From Schoenoplectus triqueter (taxonomy: Eukaryota > Streptophyta > Magnoliopsida > Poales > Cyperaceae), in the NCBI GenBank assembly GCA_964058805.1, contig CAXKVV010002168.1, positions 124,001 through 188,000 on the forward strand: DNA of 64,000 bases. The letters are read 5' to 3'. The stretch's first letter is position 1, and the number at the start of each line of letters is the position of its first letter. The notes under the pieces were generated by a model that saw nothing but the letters and a program-made list of their open reading frames with translations, was not told the DNA's origin and made no database searches. Positions 38,696 to 49,899 of this stretch are shown here, in pieces. The translations under genes and the position numbers were made by a program.

Positions 38696-40673
38696 CCCGG
38701 AGCGGGGCCAACCGAGTAGTATCTATTGTAAATAAATAAGGAGGGAATAAGTGTTCGCTTACACACACGTGCACGAAACACAAACCCATGTCTAACCTCC
38801 ACTTTTGCATAAAATCCCAAAAACCCTACTTTTGCATTTGTAAATAGAATGCATCCAAAAATCCAAAACCACACAAACACATTTAGCCCTATAAAAATAA
38901 AAAATATAGAATAAGAGAATTCAACGCCAAAACCACGCGAGAATGTAAGGCGAGAGCTTTGGTGTTTGGGCTCACAATACAAATACCACTGGGTTTGTCC
39001 ATTTGATACAGAATAAACACAAAAATGGGCAGGGTTTGCAGTTTGTCCCTCAAACTATCTGTTGCCCAATGACGAAAGTTGCTCATATTGGTCGCCTGCG
39101 GCGCAAGCCAAGGGATAGGTCGAGCAAATTGGTGGCTAGTATATAGTCGCTTCCGAGGGCATATGAATAAATAACTCTCGTACTATTAGTAACATGTATC
39201 ACTAATAACCAAAAATCTGCTCTCTTCTAATAAAACAAAAAGGATATATAAGTAAAACAATAAAAACCTATTTTCCTTACTCATTGATAAAAAAATATAT
39301 AAATAAAAAATAATAAAGTCTTTTCAATAAGGGGTTGCCACCTTTGTCCCCGACACCATGAGTGTTATACAAAGCCAGGTTGGGTGCATTCATCCATAAA
39401 AGCACCACACGCCCGAAGAAATGGTGTGTCATAATCCCACGACATATCATGGAGGGGTCAGATCAAGGGTTTACGCTTGTACCCGACATTTCATGTTAAA
39501 CAAAGCGGCTCGCTTAAAGAAGTGACTCAGGTCATGGAGAGCGGACCTACCCGATGAAAGCCTGTCTCGCAGGGATGCGTGATGGATGTTTGAGGGTAGC
39601 CAAAATATAAAAACCAGGTTGGGTACATTCATCCGCAAAAGTACCACACGCCCAAGGAGGTGATCTGTTTCTAATCCCAAAATAGATCATGGAGGGGTCA
39701 GACTAAGGGTTTATGCTTTTGCCCGACATTCAGTGTCAAATAAAGTAACTCGCTTAAAGAAGTGACTCAGGTCATGGAGAGCGGACCTACCCGATGAAAG
39801 CCTGTCTCGCAGGGATGCGTGATGGATGTTTGAGGGTAGCTAAAATATAAAAAACCAGGTTGGGTACATTCATCCGCAAAAGTACCACACGCCCAAGGAG
39901 GTGGTCTATTTCTAATCCCAAAATAGATCATGGAGGGGTCAGACTAAGGGTTTACGCTTTTGCCCGACATTCAGTGTCAAATAAAGTAATTCGCTTAAAG
40001 AAGTGACTCAGGTCATGGAGAGCGGACCTACCCGATGAAAGCCTGTCTCGCAAGGATGCGTGATGGATATTTGAGGGTAGTACCCCCACAAAACAAATTG
40101 AGTGGAGATGAGTGAATGCGAGATTCCACTTCTGCACGCAACGATGCACAAATGAGGGGAGAGTGGGTGAGCTTCCACAAATAAATATCAATTAAATATA
40201 CAAAGAGCATCCACAAAATGGTGTTATCAATTGCATCCATAATCCAATTGATACTGGTAAGTTTATCCATCAGTAATAAAGGGATAAACGGGTTTATTCT
40301 GTACCCGGCCTAGAGGTCAATACAGACAGGTTCGGTATCCGTAAAATACCACGGTTACTTGAGTTTTGTATTGCCATGAATAAAAAGAAATGATGTATAG
40401 AATGAATGTAATAGGATGTTATAAGATTTTCCTTTTATTATGTTCAGACGCTGCGAAAGGATGAAACAGTTGTAATAGGGCGCTTTTGCAAATAAGATTG
40501 GAGGTGCACAGCATGAATGAATGAAATATTTCCTCGCGCTGCAGAGGAAGCGATGAAGGGATAATAATAAAGGCAAGCATCATCCACAACAAGAGATCAA
40601 AATGATAAATGTCAAAGCATCCTATATCAAGTATAGCAAAAGAAAAGGAGAAAAGAAAAAATGAAAGTGCAGT
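38696..40673 (+). other. 3' non-coding region of element B
   Basis: This 2-kb stretch after pol aligns with 7154-5570 of element A. It contains the 240-bp tandem array (39365-40078). From about 40300 to 40673 it lies just 3' of the antisense gene and would be its 3' untranslated region. Short open frames are not conserved in element A beyond the repeats. Confidence 0.75.
39365..40078 (+). repeat. Tandem 240-bp repeats in the 3' region of B
   Basis: Three units end with ttgagggt at 39597, 39837 and 40078 (periods 240 and 241). The first differs most. Element A has two units (6010-6483). The last two units of B are nearly identical, which suggests recent amplification. Confidence 0.92.
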
Positions 40674-43600
40674 CTATGGGCCCAAAAAGCGGGACTCCAA
40701 CTCTAATAGCACAGTGCTAATAGTCTCTAAATGAGTATGGAGGGAGTGTCTATCCTCCTCCGAAGCTGCCTCGAAGTCCAAGAACTGAGCAAAGGCACTA
40801 TCTCGGGCGCTCGAATGAATCTGCAACTCCGGGAGACGTCCCGCTAAATGTCGAGAGAAGCCCTCCACTGATGATCTATGGTCCTCTAGCTCCTGCACGA
40901 GCAGTCGAGCGGGCCCACCACTAACTCCCATGGAGCGAAGGGTGGCACAAGAAGAGAGCCGCTGAAGATAGTGGAGCCGAGCAGCCTCCAAGTGTCTGCG
41001 CAGCTCATGAATCTCCAACTCGTGCTGGTATACGAGAGAGCTCGCATCCTGGTAAGCCCTGAGCAGCTCCTCACACCTCCTGGAAATGAAAGTGCTCTCG
41101 AGACGAGGTGCAATGAGTAGAGCTGGCGCGATGGTATCCCGCATCAGCCTATACCAATCGAAAGAGAAGCCACTGGGCAGAGAATCCAGGATGTCGAAAT
41201 CTAGTGGATAGCCCCCGAAGAAGGTATCTCGGAGTGCATCCGCCAGCGCGGCCAAGGCGAGCTGCACATCCCTCGATGAAACATCTGCAAGTAAAATAAA
41301 TGGGTTAGACAAATTGTTATAACCAAAGAAAAAAATAGAAGGAAGAGAAGATCTAACCTATCGTCTCGTCGCCTGAGACAGGCGGGACTGAGTCAGGGAT
41401 AGGGATGTCGGTCGCCTCAGGAGGATCCGCAGGTGTACCAGACCCGGCTACAAAATAAAATGGAAAGCATAAATACATGAAAAATAAAACATGGGCAAAT
41501 GACAAAGGAAATATAAGGTACCGGGAGAAGCATGAGGCTTAGCAAGACCCTCGCTAGCCGGAACCCCCGTCTCTGGGCTGTGGAATAGCTGCTCCACCAG
41601 CCAACTCTCATCTAACTCCGAGTCATAATCGACTGCAACCCGCTCAGTCGAGACTCTGCCATCTGTGGTCATGAGAGGCTGCCCGTCGGGAGATGAAGAA
41701 GCATGAGATGGCCCTCCCTCGATCAGTAATGGCTCGTCGCCTGCGGGCTCGACAGCCAATGGACTCCCCTGCTCTAAAGAAGCCTCCTCTGATCGTACAA
41801 GAGTGAGCACTGGCCCCAGAACCACATCGAATGAGTCACCGTCTCCAGTGGGTACCAGCAAGATCGACGGTGAAGCAGGACCGTCATGAAAGAAAGACTC
41901 TGAGCGGTGTGGAGATGCCATGTCATCGGCCTCAGGGCCTGTAAGATCTACATGTAAGAATATACTAGTGCATGTTGGCAACTAGGTATTAAACGAAGCA
42001 CACGAACCTGCGACGGCAAGGTCAGTGCAGAACCCTGAAATGGCAGTGCTCGCAGGCGCCGATAGATCTACTATAATGTCATCTCGGGCTGCCTCTACAG
42101 AAGATGTCCCGCGAGCTGAAAATAAATTCTAATCAGAGATGTAAATAAAGTGCGCCTGAATAGGGATAGGCGAGTCAGTAAAGAAAATCACCCGGAGTGG
42201 GAGAAGGAAAAGAAGATGGAGAAGACGGCTGAGAGGCGCCGTCTCGATCTCTCCCCATGGTAGCTGGAGCCGGTGGCTCGGCATGTGGCTGGAAATGAGC
42301 GCCGACTACTCGTGGACAAGGGACTGAGAACCCGGGCTCCGCATGATCATACTCATAAGCCAGCTCTGAATCAAAAGAGAATTGGTCGAAATGAGATGAG
42401 GCTTGTCAAAAGGAAATAACCTAAAGGGATAATGAAGTGTACCTGTAAGAGTAGTCCTAACAGGAGAATGAGAAAACCGGCTGTCTAAACCCTGGAAATC
42501 AATAGGCTCTACAGTGATGTCTGGGAAAAGAGAGCGGCCGTATGAGATATCGCCGCTAGAAAAGACATGTCCGTCGCAAGGGCAAGTGATACGTGCAACT
42601 ACAGGAGGAGTGTATGACTGATAAGAGCGGATGGCATCATGATACCACTGCTGATAACGTCTCGAGAAAGTGGGAACTCGGGAAGTGGAAACCATCTGGC
42701 AACGAACACCTGTACCTAGTCGGAAGAGGTGAGTGTAACACCACCCGACACCCTCCAAATCAGCTGCCAAAAACTCAGGACGGAGAAGAGGCGCTGGGAT
42801 ATCCTGATCTAGCCCAAACTGATGTGCACACCGATGAGGTGAATAGGGCTCAATGAATATGTGATCACCCGATCTAAAAGGAAGGAAACCCTGGCGGATG
42901 CTAACAAGGTACTCCAAGTCAGTCAGTCTATCCCGAATGCTGGAAGGGTCAGAAGAAGGAACCCTGCTATCAACCACTGACCTCTCCACGGTCCTGGCTA
43001 TCCTGCGAGTCATCAGTCTATCTCGAGCGAACCTCAGATGATCACGACTCCTATAAAATCTGTATCTGGCATCTGTGGGAGTCAAAGAAGTGGGCTGCAC
43101 TCCGGCTAAATCGCCCAACAGAGGTAAATGGTCTCTCAATGAAGTAGCCATACCAGGATCATAAGAACCTGACCAATGCATATGAAGCCAGCCGCTAACC
43201 AAATGCCATGGAATCAGCTCCCTACATCTCGAAGGACTACGAGATGATACTAGACCGCGAAGACCCCTGTAGATGTTGGCCAATACAGGCACTGCTAAGG
43301 AAATCCTGCTGCCGCGTGCAATCAAACTCGCCATGACGAATACAGAAGGTCAGATGGTGTATGCTGGAGAGCTGGGTAGTAAAAAGTAACAGATCCACCA
43401 GGAAATGAATGCGGTCAGATAAGTCTCCCGATCTATATCGTGAGAGCACAATGCATCCTGAGAAGGGGTAGGGCCATCATAGTGAATCTCGAGCCGACCT
43501 GTACCAAAAGGATCCCGAATAGAGGCTAAGCCCTCGGGACGAGTATGAACTCGATCTGTGAAATAGGCAATCCAATGTCTGAAGGGGACTCCAGAGTGAC

Positions 43601-44261
43601 CCCCTCTCAAATGGTGGTATATATCATACACCCTCTGTAAAGATGACGGGAATCGAGATGAATCTCTCAAGTCAGCAGGCGAGACTATGAACTCGTCGTA
43701 AAACCAGCCAAAGATCGGCAACCCTGTCAACTGCTGTATCTCTAAGAGGGTCGGAGTCAGCTCCCGGTCATCGATGAACAAAGTATTGGTGGAATAGTTC
43801 CACCTCTCGCAAAAGGCCCACAGCCAGGGTGTGTCGATGTGATAGCGAAACATCGACAGAAAGATCGGGTCGTATATCCCAGTACGCTCAAGTATAGCCC
43901 TCTCCCGCATGAGTATATATCGAGTCCACTCCAGCTGGTAACCGTGGCACTCTAAAGGAGCCATGAAAGAAGCGGAAGTCCACCGAGAGGCCTCCCCGTC
44001 AATAATCTCCTTGCCCAGGAGATGTGTCAAAGGAGCTGTAGAGGCAACGCCTAAAGGCTGAAGGGGCATGATATCATGAGGCTGATCATCCCTAAAGAAT
44101 AAACCGCCGCCTCGCGGGTAGACAGGAGTCGCTCGAATGGCTGAGACGAGAGGAGTCCAATCGCTAGGATCCTCGTAAAAAGAATGATAATGACTCAAGG
44201 GGCGACGCGGAATAGCGTCATGAGATGAAACTACAATATCTGAAGAAGAAAAGACCGTCAT
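40674..44261 (-). pseudogene. Antisense six-exon plant mobile domain (PMD) gene carried by element B
   Basis: A gene opposite in direction to its host element. I place exons at 44261-42443, 42365-42192, 42115-42008, 41938-41522, 41447-41358 and 41284-40674. The five introns are 69-77 bp, all GT...AG, all in phase 1, and the splices keep one frame of 1,073 codons. Exon 1 encodes a PMD (Pfam 'plant mobile domain' type): FCERWNYSTNTLFIDDREL, LLEIQQLTGLPIFG, FISWWICYFLLPSS and LANIYRGLRG. Exons 2-5 encode a low-complexity Pro/Ser/acidic part. Exon 6 encodes a helical, coiled-coil-like end (ELEIHELRRHLEAARLHYLQ). A TGA at 43352-43350, probably from CGA, interrupts the PMD, so this copy is nonfunctional unless read through. 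The ATG at 44261 is the first in frame, and an upstream non-coding exon is possible. PMD genes occur both in hosts and in mobile elements. The exact function is unknown. Confidence 0.8.
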
Positions 44262-44294
44262 GAGAAATGAAGTGATGAATAATAAGGAATAATG

Positions 44295-44336
44295 CACCAA
44301 GACAAGCCTTTCGAGCGTTCAAGGCTCGTCTTGGTG
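44295..44336 (+). other. Hairpin next to the 3' LTR of element B
   Basis: The arms CACCAAGACAAGCCTT (44295-44310) and AAGGCTCGTCTTGGTG (44321-44336) form a 16-bp stem with one A/C mismatch and a 10-base loop. GGGTGGCTCTT separates it from the LTR, as in element A. Four stem pairs differ from A with both partners changed. Confidence 0.75.
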
Positions 44337-44534
44337 GGTGGCTCTTTGTTTACCCTTAAAAAATTTCAAAGATGAATAGATGAATAAATGAAAATAAATT
44401 GATGATTAATGATAAATCATAAGAAGAAGGAGAGAAAGCAATGAAAGATGGCCCACTGATCAGAAGAGGTCGCTGCCTAACCCCGGAACAAATCCATTAG
44501 TCCCACAATGGAATGTTGGGCATGAAGTGAAGAG

Positions 44535-44788
44535 TATAAATACCCCACTATTCTCTATCCACTCAGCATGAGTGACAGCTGAGAGGATCGAGGGAGAGAG
44601 GAGATCTCTCGGGTGTCACCATGTGATTATATCTTTTCTGACAAGTGGGACCCACATGGCAGTCCCTTATGAGCAGCTCCAATGACATGGACCTAGTCTA
44701 TTTTGTTAAGAAAACTAATCAACCCGGAACAGAGGTTAAGCATTAATCCCACAATGAAATATCAGGGTGAAAGACGAGGATATAAATA
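44535..44788 (+). promoter_or_regulatory. Duplicated TATAAATA-containing unit in U3 of B
   Basis: TATAAATACCCCAC occurs at 44535 and 44781, each in a diverged repeat of about 240 bp that also shares ccyggaaca, cccacaatg and tgggacccac. The same pair is in the 5' LTR at 26108 and 26354. Element A lacks this 0.65-kb region. The sites could be alternative promoters, but there is no expression evidence. Confidence 0.4.
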
Positions 44789-45801
44789 CCCCACCACCTC
44801 CTACTCATTCGAGGTGGCTGACCTTCGGGAGATTTCAGAGAGAGAAAATCTCCTGATGGGTCAGCCATTTGATTATATTTTCTCTGACAAATGGGACCCA
44901 CCTGGCAGCCCCTTGTAGATGAATTTAACAACATAGCCTATCTGATGAGTCACCCATGTGACCATTTTTCACTGACAGGTGGACCCCACACCTCAGTGAC
45001 CTATTATAGGAGTCAGGGTTAAACCCTAAAATCTGCCCTTGGAGCTAACCCTAGAAAGGAGCTGAAGCAGTATAATCCCTATGCTATATGAAATGATGTC
45101 AATGCCAAGCTAGCATTTTGATGCAACTAGTCATAAGAAATTCCAAATGTGATTTTGCTTTCAAGGCTGATCTGGTGCCAAAGCTGCGAGCAACCACCTA
45201 ACCATGCTTTGATTTGTGTCAATTACTGATAAGTAGTCAGTTCTTTGACCAAGTCACCCTCATGTTAAGGGATTGAAAGTCAATTTCACAAGACTGACCA
45301 GGTGCCAAAGCTGGGAGCAACCACCTGATCAAGTCTAGATTTGTATTAATTGTTGATAAGTAGTCAGCATTTGATCAGATCAAGCCCTAATGAATATCAA
45401 TATAAGTCTAATTGGTATTTAGTTAGGGTGGTTTCTGCAAGAGAGAGATAATTGGCAGAGACACAGAGCTACAATTGAAATTAGGGATTAATTCAGAAGG
45501 AATAATAGGGTTTTATGGACAAAAGAATTTTTAATTCAGAGAAGGAAGGGTAAAAATGGAATTAAAAGTTACAGGGGTGATCATCATGATTTTAGGGATT
45601 TTTGGTGAAATTTTCATGATTTTTGGATAAGTGGAGCTATTAAAATAAATTCAGGGAGGATAAAAGCAGATTGAATAGATTAATCAAGGGCTGAGATTTG
45701 ATCAAAGCAGTTCTGGGTACAATCTAGGGACAGAGATTCATCTGGGTGCAAACTGGGGATCCCAAACACATACACACAGAATCAGAGAAGAGAGAGGGTA
45801 T

Positions 45802-45928
45802 GACACGTGGCAGCATCTCATTGGGCCACCTCATGCCACGTGTCAGCACCCCATTGGTCCACCTCAGCCAGGTGGGCCCCACCACTACACTGACCTGACA
45901 TGTGGGTCCCACCAGCATGCCACGTGGC
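45802..45928. promoter_or_regulatory. G-box/ABRE cluster in U3 of B
   Basis: Three G-boxes, GACACGTGGC (45802), GCCACGTGTC (45835) and GCCACGTGGC (45919), fall within 130 bp, together with repeated CCACCTCA and TGGGTCCCACC (TCP-like) motifs. The cluster is repeated in the 5' LTR at 27377-27503. The first has the form of an ABA-responsive element. Confidence 0.5.
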
Positions 45929-47262
45929 AGGCTATGACAGGTCCACCTCACCCCAATACAGGCCACACGGCACAACCAGGGAAGTCCACCTCACCCTCTC
46001 TGTGCCACATGGCACAATCACAGGAAGCCACCTCATTTAACCTGTGCCACATGGCATAATACTACAGAGCCACCTCAGCATTGTTAATTAAATCAATAAT
46101 GCTAAAGGGGAGTGCTTAACCTAGCAACCAATCATGACAAGCCAACTCAGCATGATTAATGATAATCTGTGAATTAATCAGTTAATAATCATCTCTGTAA
46201 GCCTAGACACAATAGACTTACAAGTGGGACCCTATTGTCAAGTTTATGAATCAGAGGCGCATAAGCCACTATGTGAACCAAACTCATTCAAATACAACTG
46301 GAATTTAAATAAAGGAGAAAGAAAGGAAAGGTGTACCTGGCTCATGCACATCATCCCTCTGACTGTGGACCCTACTCCGTTGCGGTTCACATGCGCCGAG
46401 GCCAACCCCTCCAGAGGCGCCTCCTTCTTCTCTTCTTCCTCTGCGTCTCTTTCTTCCGCGCGATTGCTCGAGAGGCGCCATGGATGAATAAGCTAGAGAT
46501 GGCGCAATGATTCAAATTCCTTCAATATAAAGATGCAGAACATTGATTAAAGCATGAAAAAGCTATGAATTTTGGAGATTACGAAAAGAACAGGGAAAAT
46601 TAGTCTAAAACAGTTAGTAAGGTTGAAATTGGGATTGACCTTTGCAAGTTCACAGATGTGAAATTGATTATGCAAGTAGCTTCCTTTCACTAAGGCGACA
46701 CTCTCCAGATGCAAAGATAATACCTTTTGAAGCTTTGCAATAGTATTCCACCAAGTCAATAACCGGGGGAAGAACAGTGAGCTCAAACTTGACAATGGAG
46801 TACACCAATAGTGCAAGAGACAGACTAGATCAATTACTAGAGCTAAGAGGAAGCTGAAAGAGCTTGCAATTGAATGAATTGGTGAAAGAGTGATAGCAAT
46901 GGTGATTGAGTGGAAAATCGGGCTTAAATGGAGAAATAGAAATTTTAAACTGTGTAAAGGCTCTTATAGTGGCTAGGAGGGGTCTCTGGTGATTGCCAAG
47001 TGTGGAGAAGGTTCTAGAATGATCCAAAAGTGAGTGAAGGCCGGTTAAGTCAAGAGAATGGCAAGAGGGTAAATATGAAAATGTGTGTAACTAACTCAAA
47101 CGGCCTAGCTGCCAAAGGTTAACTCAATTGAGTAATTAGAAAGCACAAATACATCCCAACCATTGATCTAAACTGAACCAAAGGTGGAGATTGAACCCAA
47201 ACCGTGATCCAAGTGCTAATGGTCCAACCAATCACCATTTAGCAAATTACACACTCTTAGCC

Positions 47263-47270
47263 TATATAAA
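47263..47270 (+). promoter_or_regulatory. Candidate core promoter of element B (TATATAAA)
   Basis: CCTATATAAACTG lies about 30 bases downstream of an ACCAATCACC (CCAAT) motif and is repeated in the 5' LTR at 28838. Its order relative to the AT-rich and sub-repeat blocks matches the TATA box of A (3604-3611). This makes it the best candidate for the U3/R boundary. Confidence 0.45.
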
Positions 47271-48579
47271 CTGAATTGGAGAACACAGAAAGGGTCTCTG
47301 GGAGAAGCTAGAATATCTTGACAGTTGAGAGAGAAAGCCAATTGATAGCCAGCAAGGAAGAATCAAGAAAGAACAAGAAAGCAATTAGATTAATTGATAG
47401 TAGACTTAGTCTCTCAATTTAATTCATTTTGCAGCTTCTAGGAGATTCAATCATCATCTGCAAGCTTGATTAGGTACTGTTATGAAATTCAAAGTGTATT
47501 TGAGAATGATTTTGTAGAATTGTATAATAAGCTTGACTCTTGCATTGAACCGCATAATAATTCTCTATTTTTTCATTTGATTCAAATATTATAACATTGA
47601 TTCTGATGCTTTCTTTGCATTTCTGCTTTTCAATTTTTATTCTCTCAATCAAATTTCATGAATTACCAGTATTATATTCAAATAAGTCATGAATTTCATA
47701 TAGATAAAGATTTGAGCTTTTCGGTTCAAGGTTTCATGTAATTGTCTTGATCTCCTTCTGTATTTTCATTATGTTATTTAATTGAATTGGTAGTAGAGTT
47801 CTATAACTCTCCCATTTCACTGATCCAGGCCGACGATCTGTTCAATCTTGAATCGATAGAAGGATAGCTTAATCCTCTCGATTCTGTAGCTTAAATGATA
47901 ATTTGGAAACATACGATCCATTCAAGATACAAGGAAGCACCATAATTGAAGGTTAATTAGCGTATAACGATTAAAACAAATATGGTCGGTACCATACCAG
48001 GCGACATCGAGACCAATTGGGATGTATACAACGAATTCAGAAAGAACCAAACTTGCAAACATGATTAGAATGCATAGGCGATCAATAATGGAAGGTTAAT
48101 TGCAAGAATCATTAATTAATTAGGTTGAATTTCCAATTAGAAACTCGATTGGTATCAAACCGGGACTGTACCGGAAAACGGTACCCCTGTATACGATGAA
48201 GCACCGCATTGATCTTTGATCAGGTGTGGCAGAGAGTTTCTTGACAATAAGGCGACGCTGCTAGGTTCACCTGATTGAAAGGGCGGAACTCCGGCCGCCG
48301 GGAATGGCTTCCAGCGCGAATCTCGGCACAACGGTCAACGGGACAGTCAGAGAGACGAGTGTGCACGACCCTCAGCGCACAAACACGAGATTTGATGCAT
48401 GAAAACAAATCTCAAAGGAAATCTGACGTCGGCCATAAATCATGATTCAAAAGAAGGAAAAGAGAACGATCTGGGCCTTTCATCTTGAATGAACAAATCT
48501 TAAGATAAATCCAACGGCCCAACTTATTGAGCCCATTAAGTTAAATAACAGAATACTATGAATAAGGAATAAATAAATT

Positions 48580-49800
48580 AATTGAAAATGCTCCTGAACT
48601 CCGAATTGACTCAAATTTGTTTCTAAAATTTTCTTATTTTCCATACTATTTTTCTATATAATAATATTCCAGTTTTAAAAATATAATCATGTTGAAACAA
48701 TTTAAAAGCAAAAGATATTACATATATTGATATATTTGACTTAGCTTTGACTTGTCATTTTAAATACTATAAAAATTCCAAAAATTCAAATAAAATCATG
48801 AATAATAGTTAGACATATTTTACTGATTTTTCAAGTGATTTTCCATGAAATAATAATGATGATAGTAATATGCCATAATAAATAATGAGATTAGCTATAT
48901 TCTTTGATGAATAAAAATATGAATAACAATAGATATTATATTGATATTTTCTGTAAAGAGAATAATAAAAAAATATAAATAGCACAAAATATACAAAAAT
49001 ATACTACCATGGTAATAAATACATTTTCTTTTATAGTAAAGAATGATAATATAGTTTTATAACATGAATTATATTTCTTTTGTTATTTCTATACAAATAT
49101 ACAATAAAAATATTTTTGATAAATAAAATGCAATAAAAATAGTTATTGTAATAAAAAAATATAATGAATTTCATCTCTTATGGCTATTTTTCAACTAATA
49201 ATAGTAATAATAAAAAATCTTATATTTTTCTATGGATAATAAATAATAATAAAAAAATAATGAATAGTATAATAAATAAGATAGGATATTAATAATAATT
49301 TCTTTTAGCTATTATAGATTTTAAAAATATAAAAAAATAAATAATAAAAAATAATAACATAGCTAACCATCTTTTGATTTTGTAAATAATTCTTACATAA
49401 TAAATAGTATTTCAACATAATAGAATATAATAATAAAATTCTATTACTTTGGCTATTTTAAAAATACAAATAAAAAAAAAATCATAGCCATTTTATTTTT
49501 CTAGTATTTTGTAAGTGATTTTCTACAAAATAAATAGAGTTTAGAAATAATAAAAATAAATTTCTACTATTTTAGCTATTATAAAAATCCCAAAAATATA
49601 AATGAAAATCTAGTTAAATAGCTAACCCCTTTTCCTATTATTTTTTGTAAGTAATTTTTCTACATAGATAAATAGAGTTTAAGAAATAAAAATAATAATA
49701 ATAAAAAATAATAATAGTAATGAGAATATAAATATAATAATAATAATAATAATAAATAAATGCATCTTTATAATAAAAATAATAATGGAAGATATTATAT
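48580..49800. other. Very AT-rich block of the B LTR
   Basis: This is the inverted counterpart of 840-2110 and 54886-56120. It contains many short ATA/TAA runs and a small (ATA)n at 49737-49757. No genes. Confidence 0.8.
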
Positions 49801-49899
49801 AATAGACTTTGTGCATTTTAGAAATGAATAAATATGCTCACATAAGGAGTGTAGAGCCACGTAAGAATATTTGCACACATGATATAACATTTAGAATGA

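Noticed and set aside
42306..43334. Independent 342-codon gene
   Set aside because: It is in the same frame as the upstream 316-codon frame and completes the same PMD. Its last codons before the stop are read-through of intron 1.
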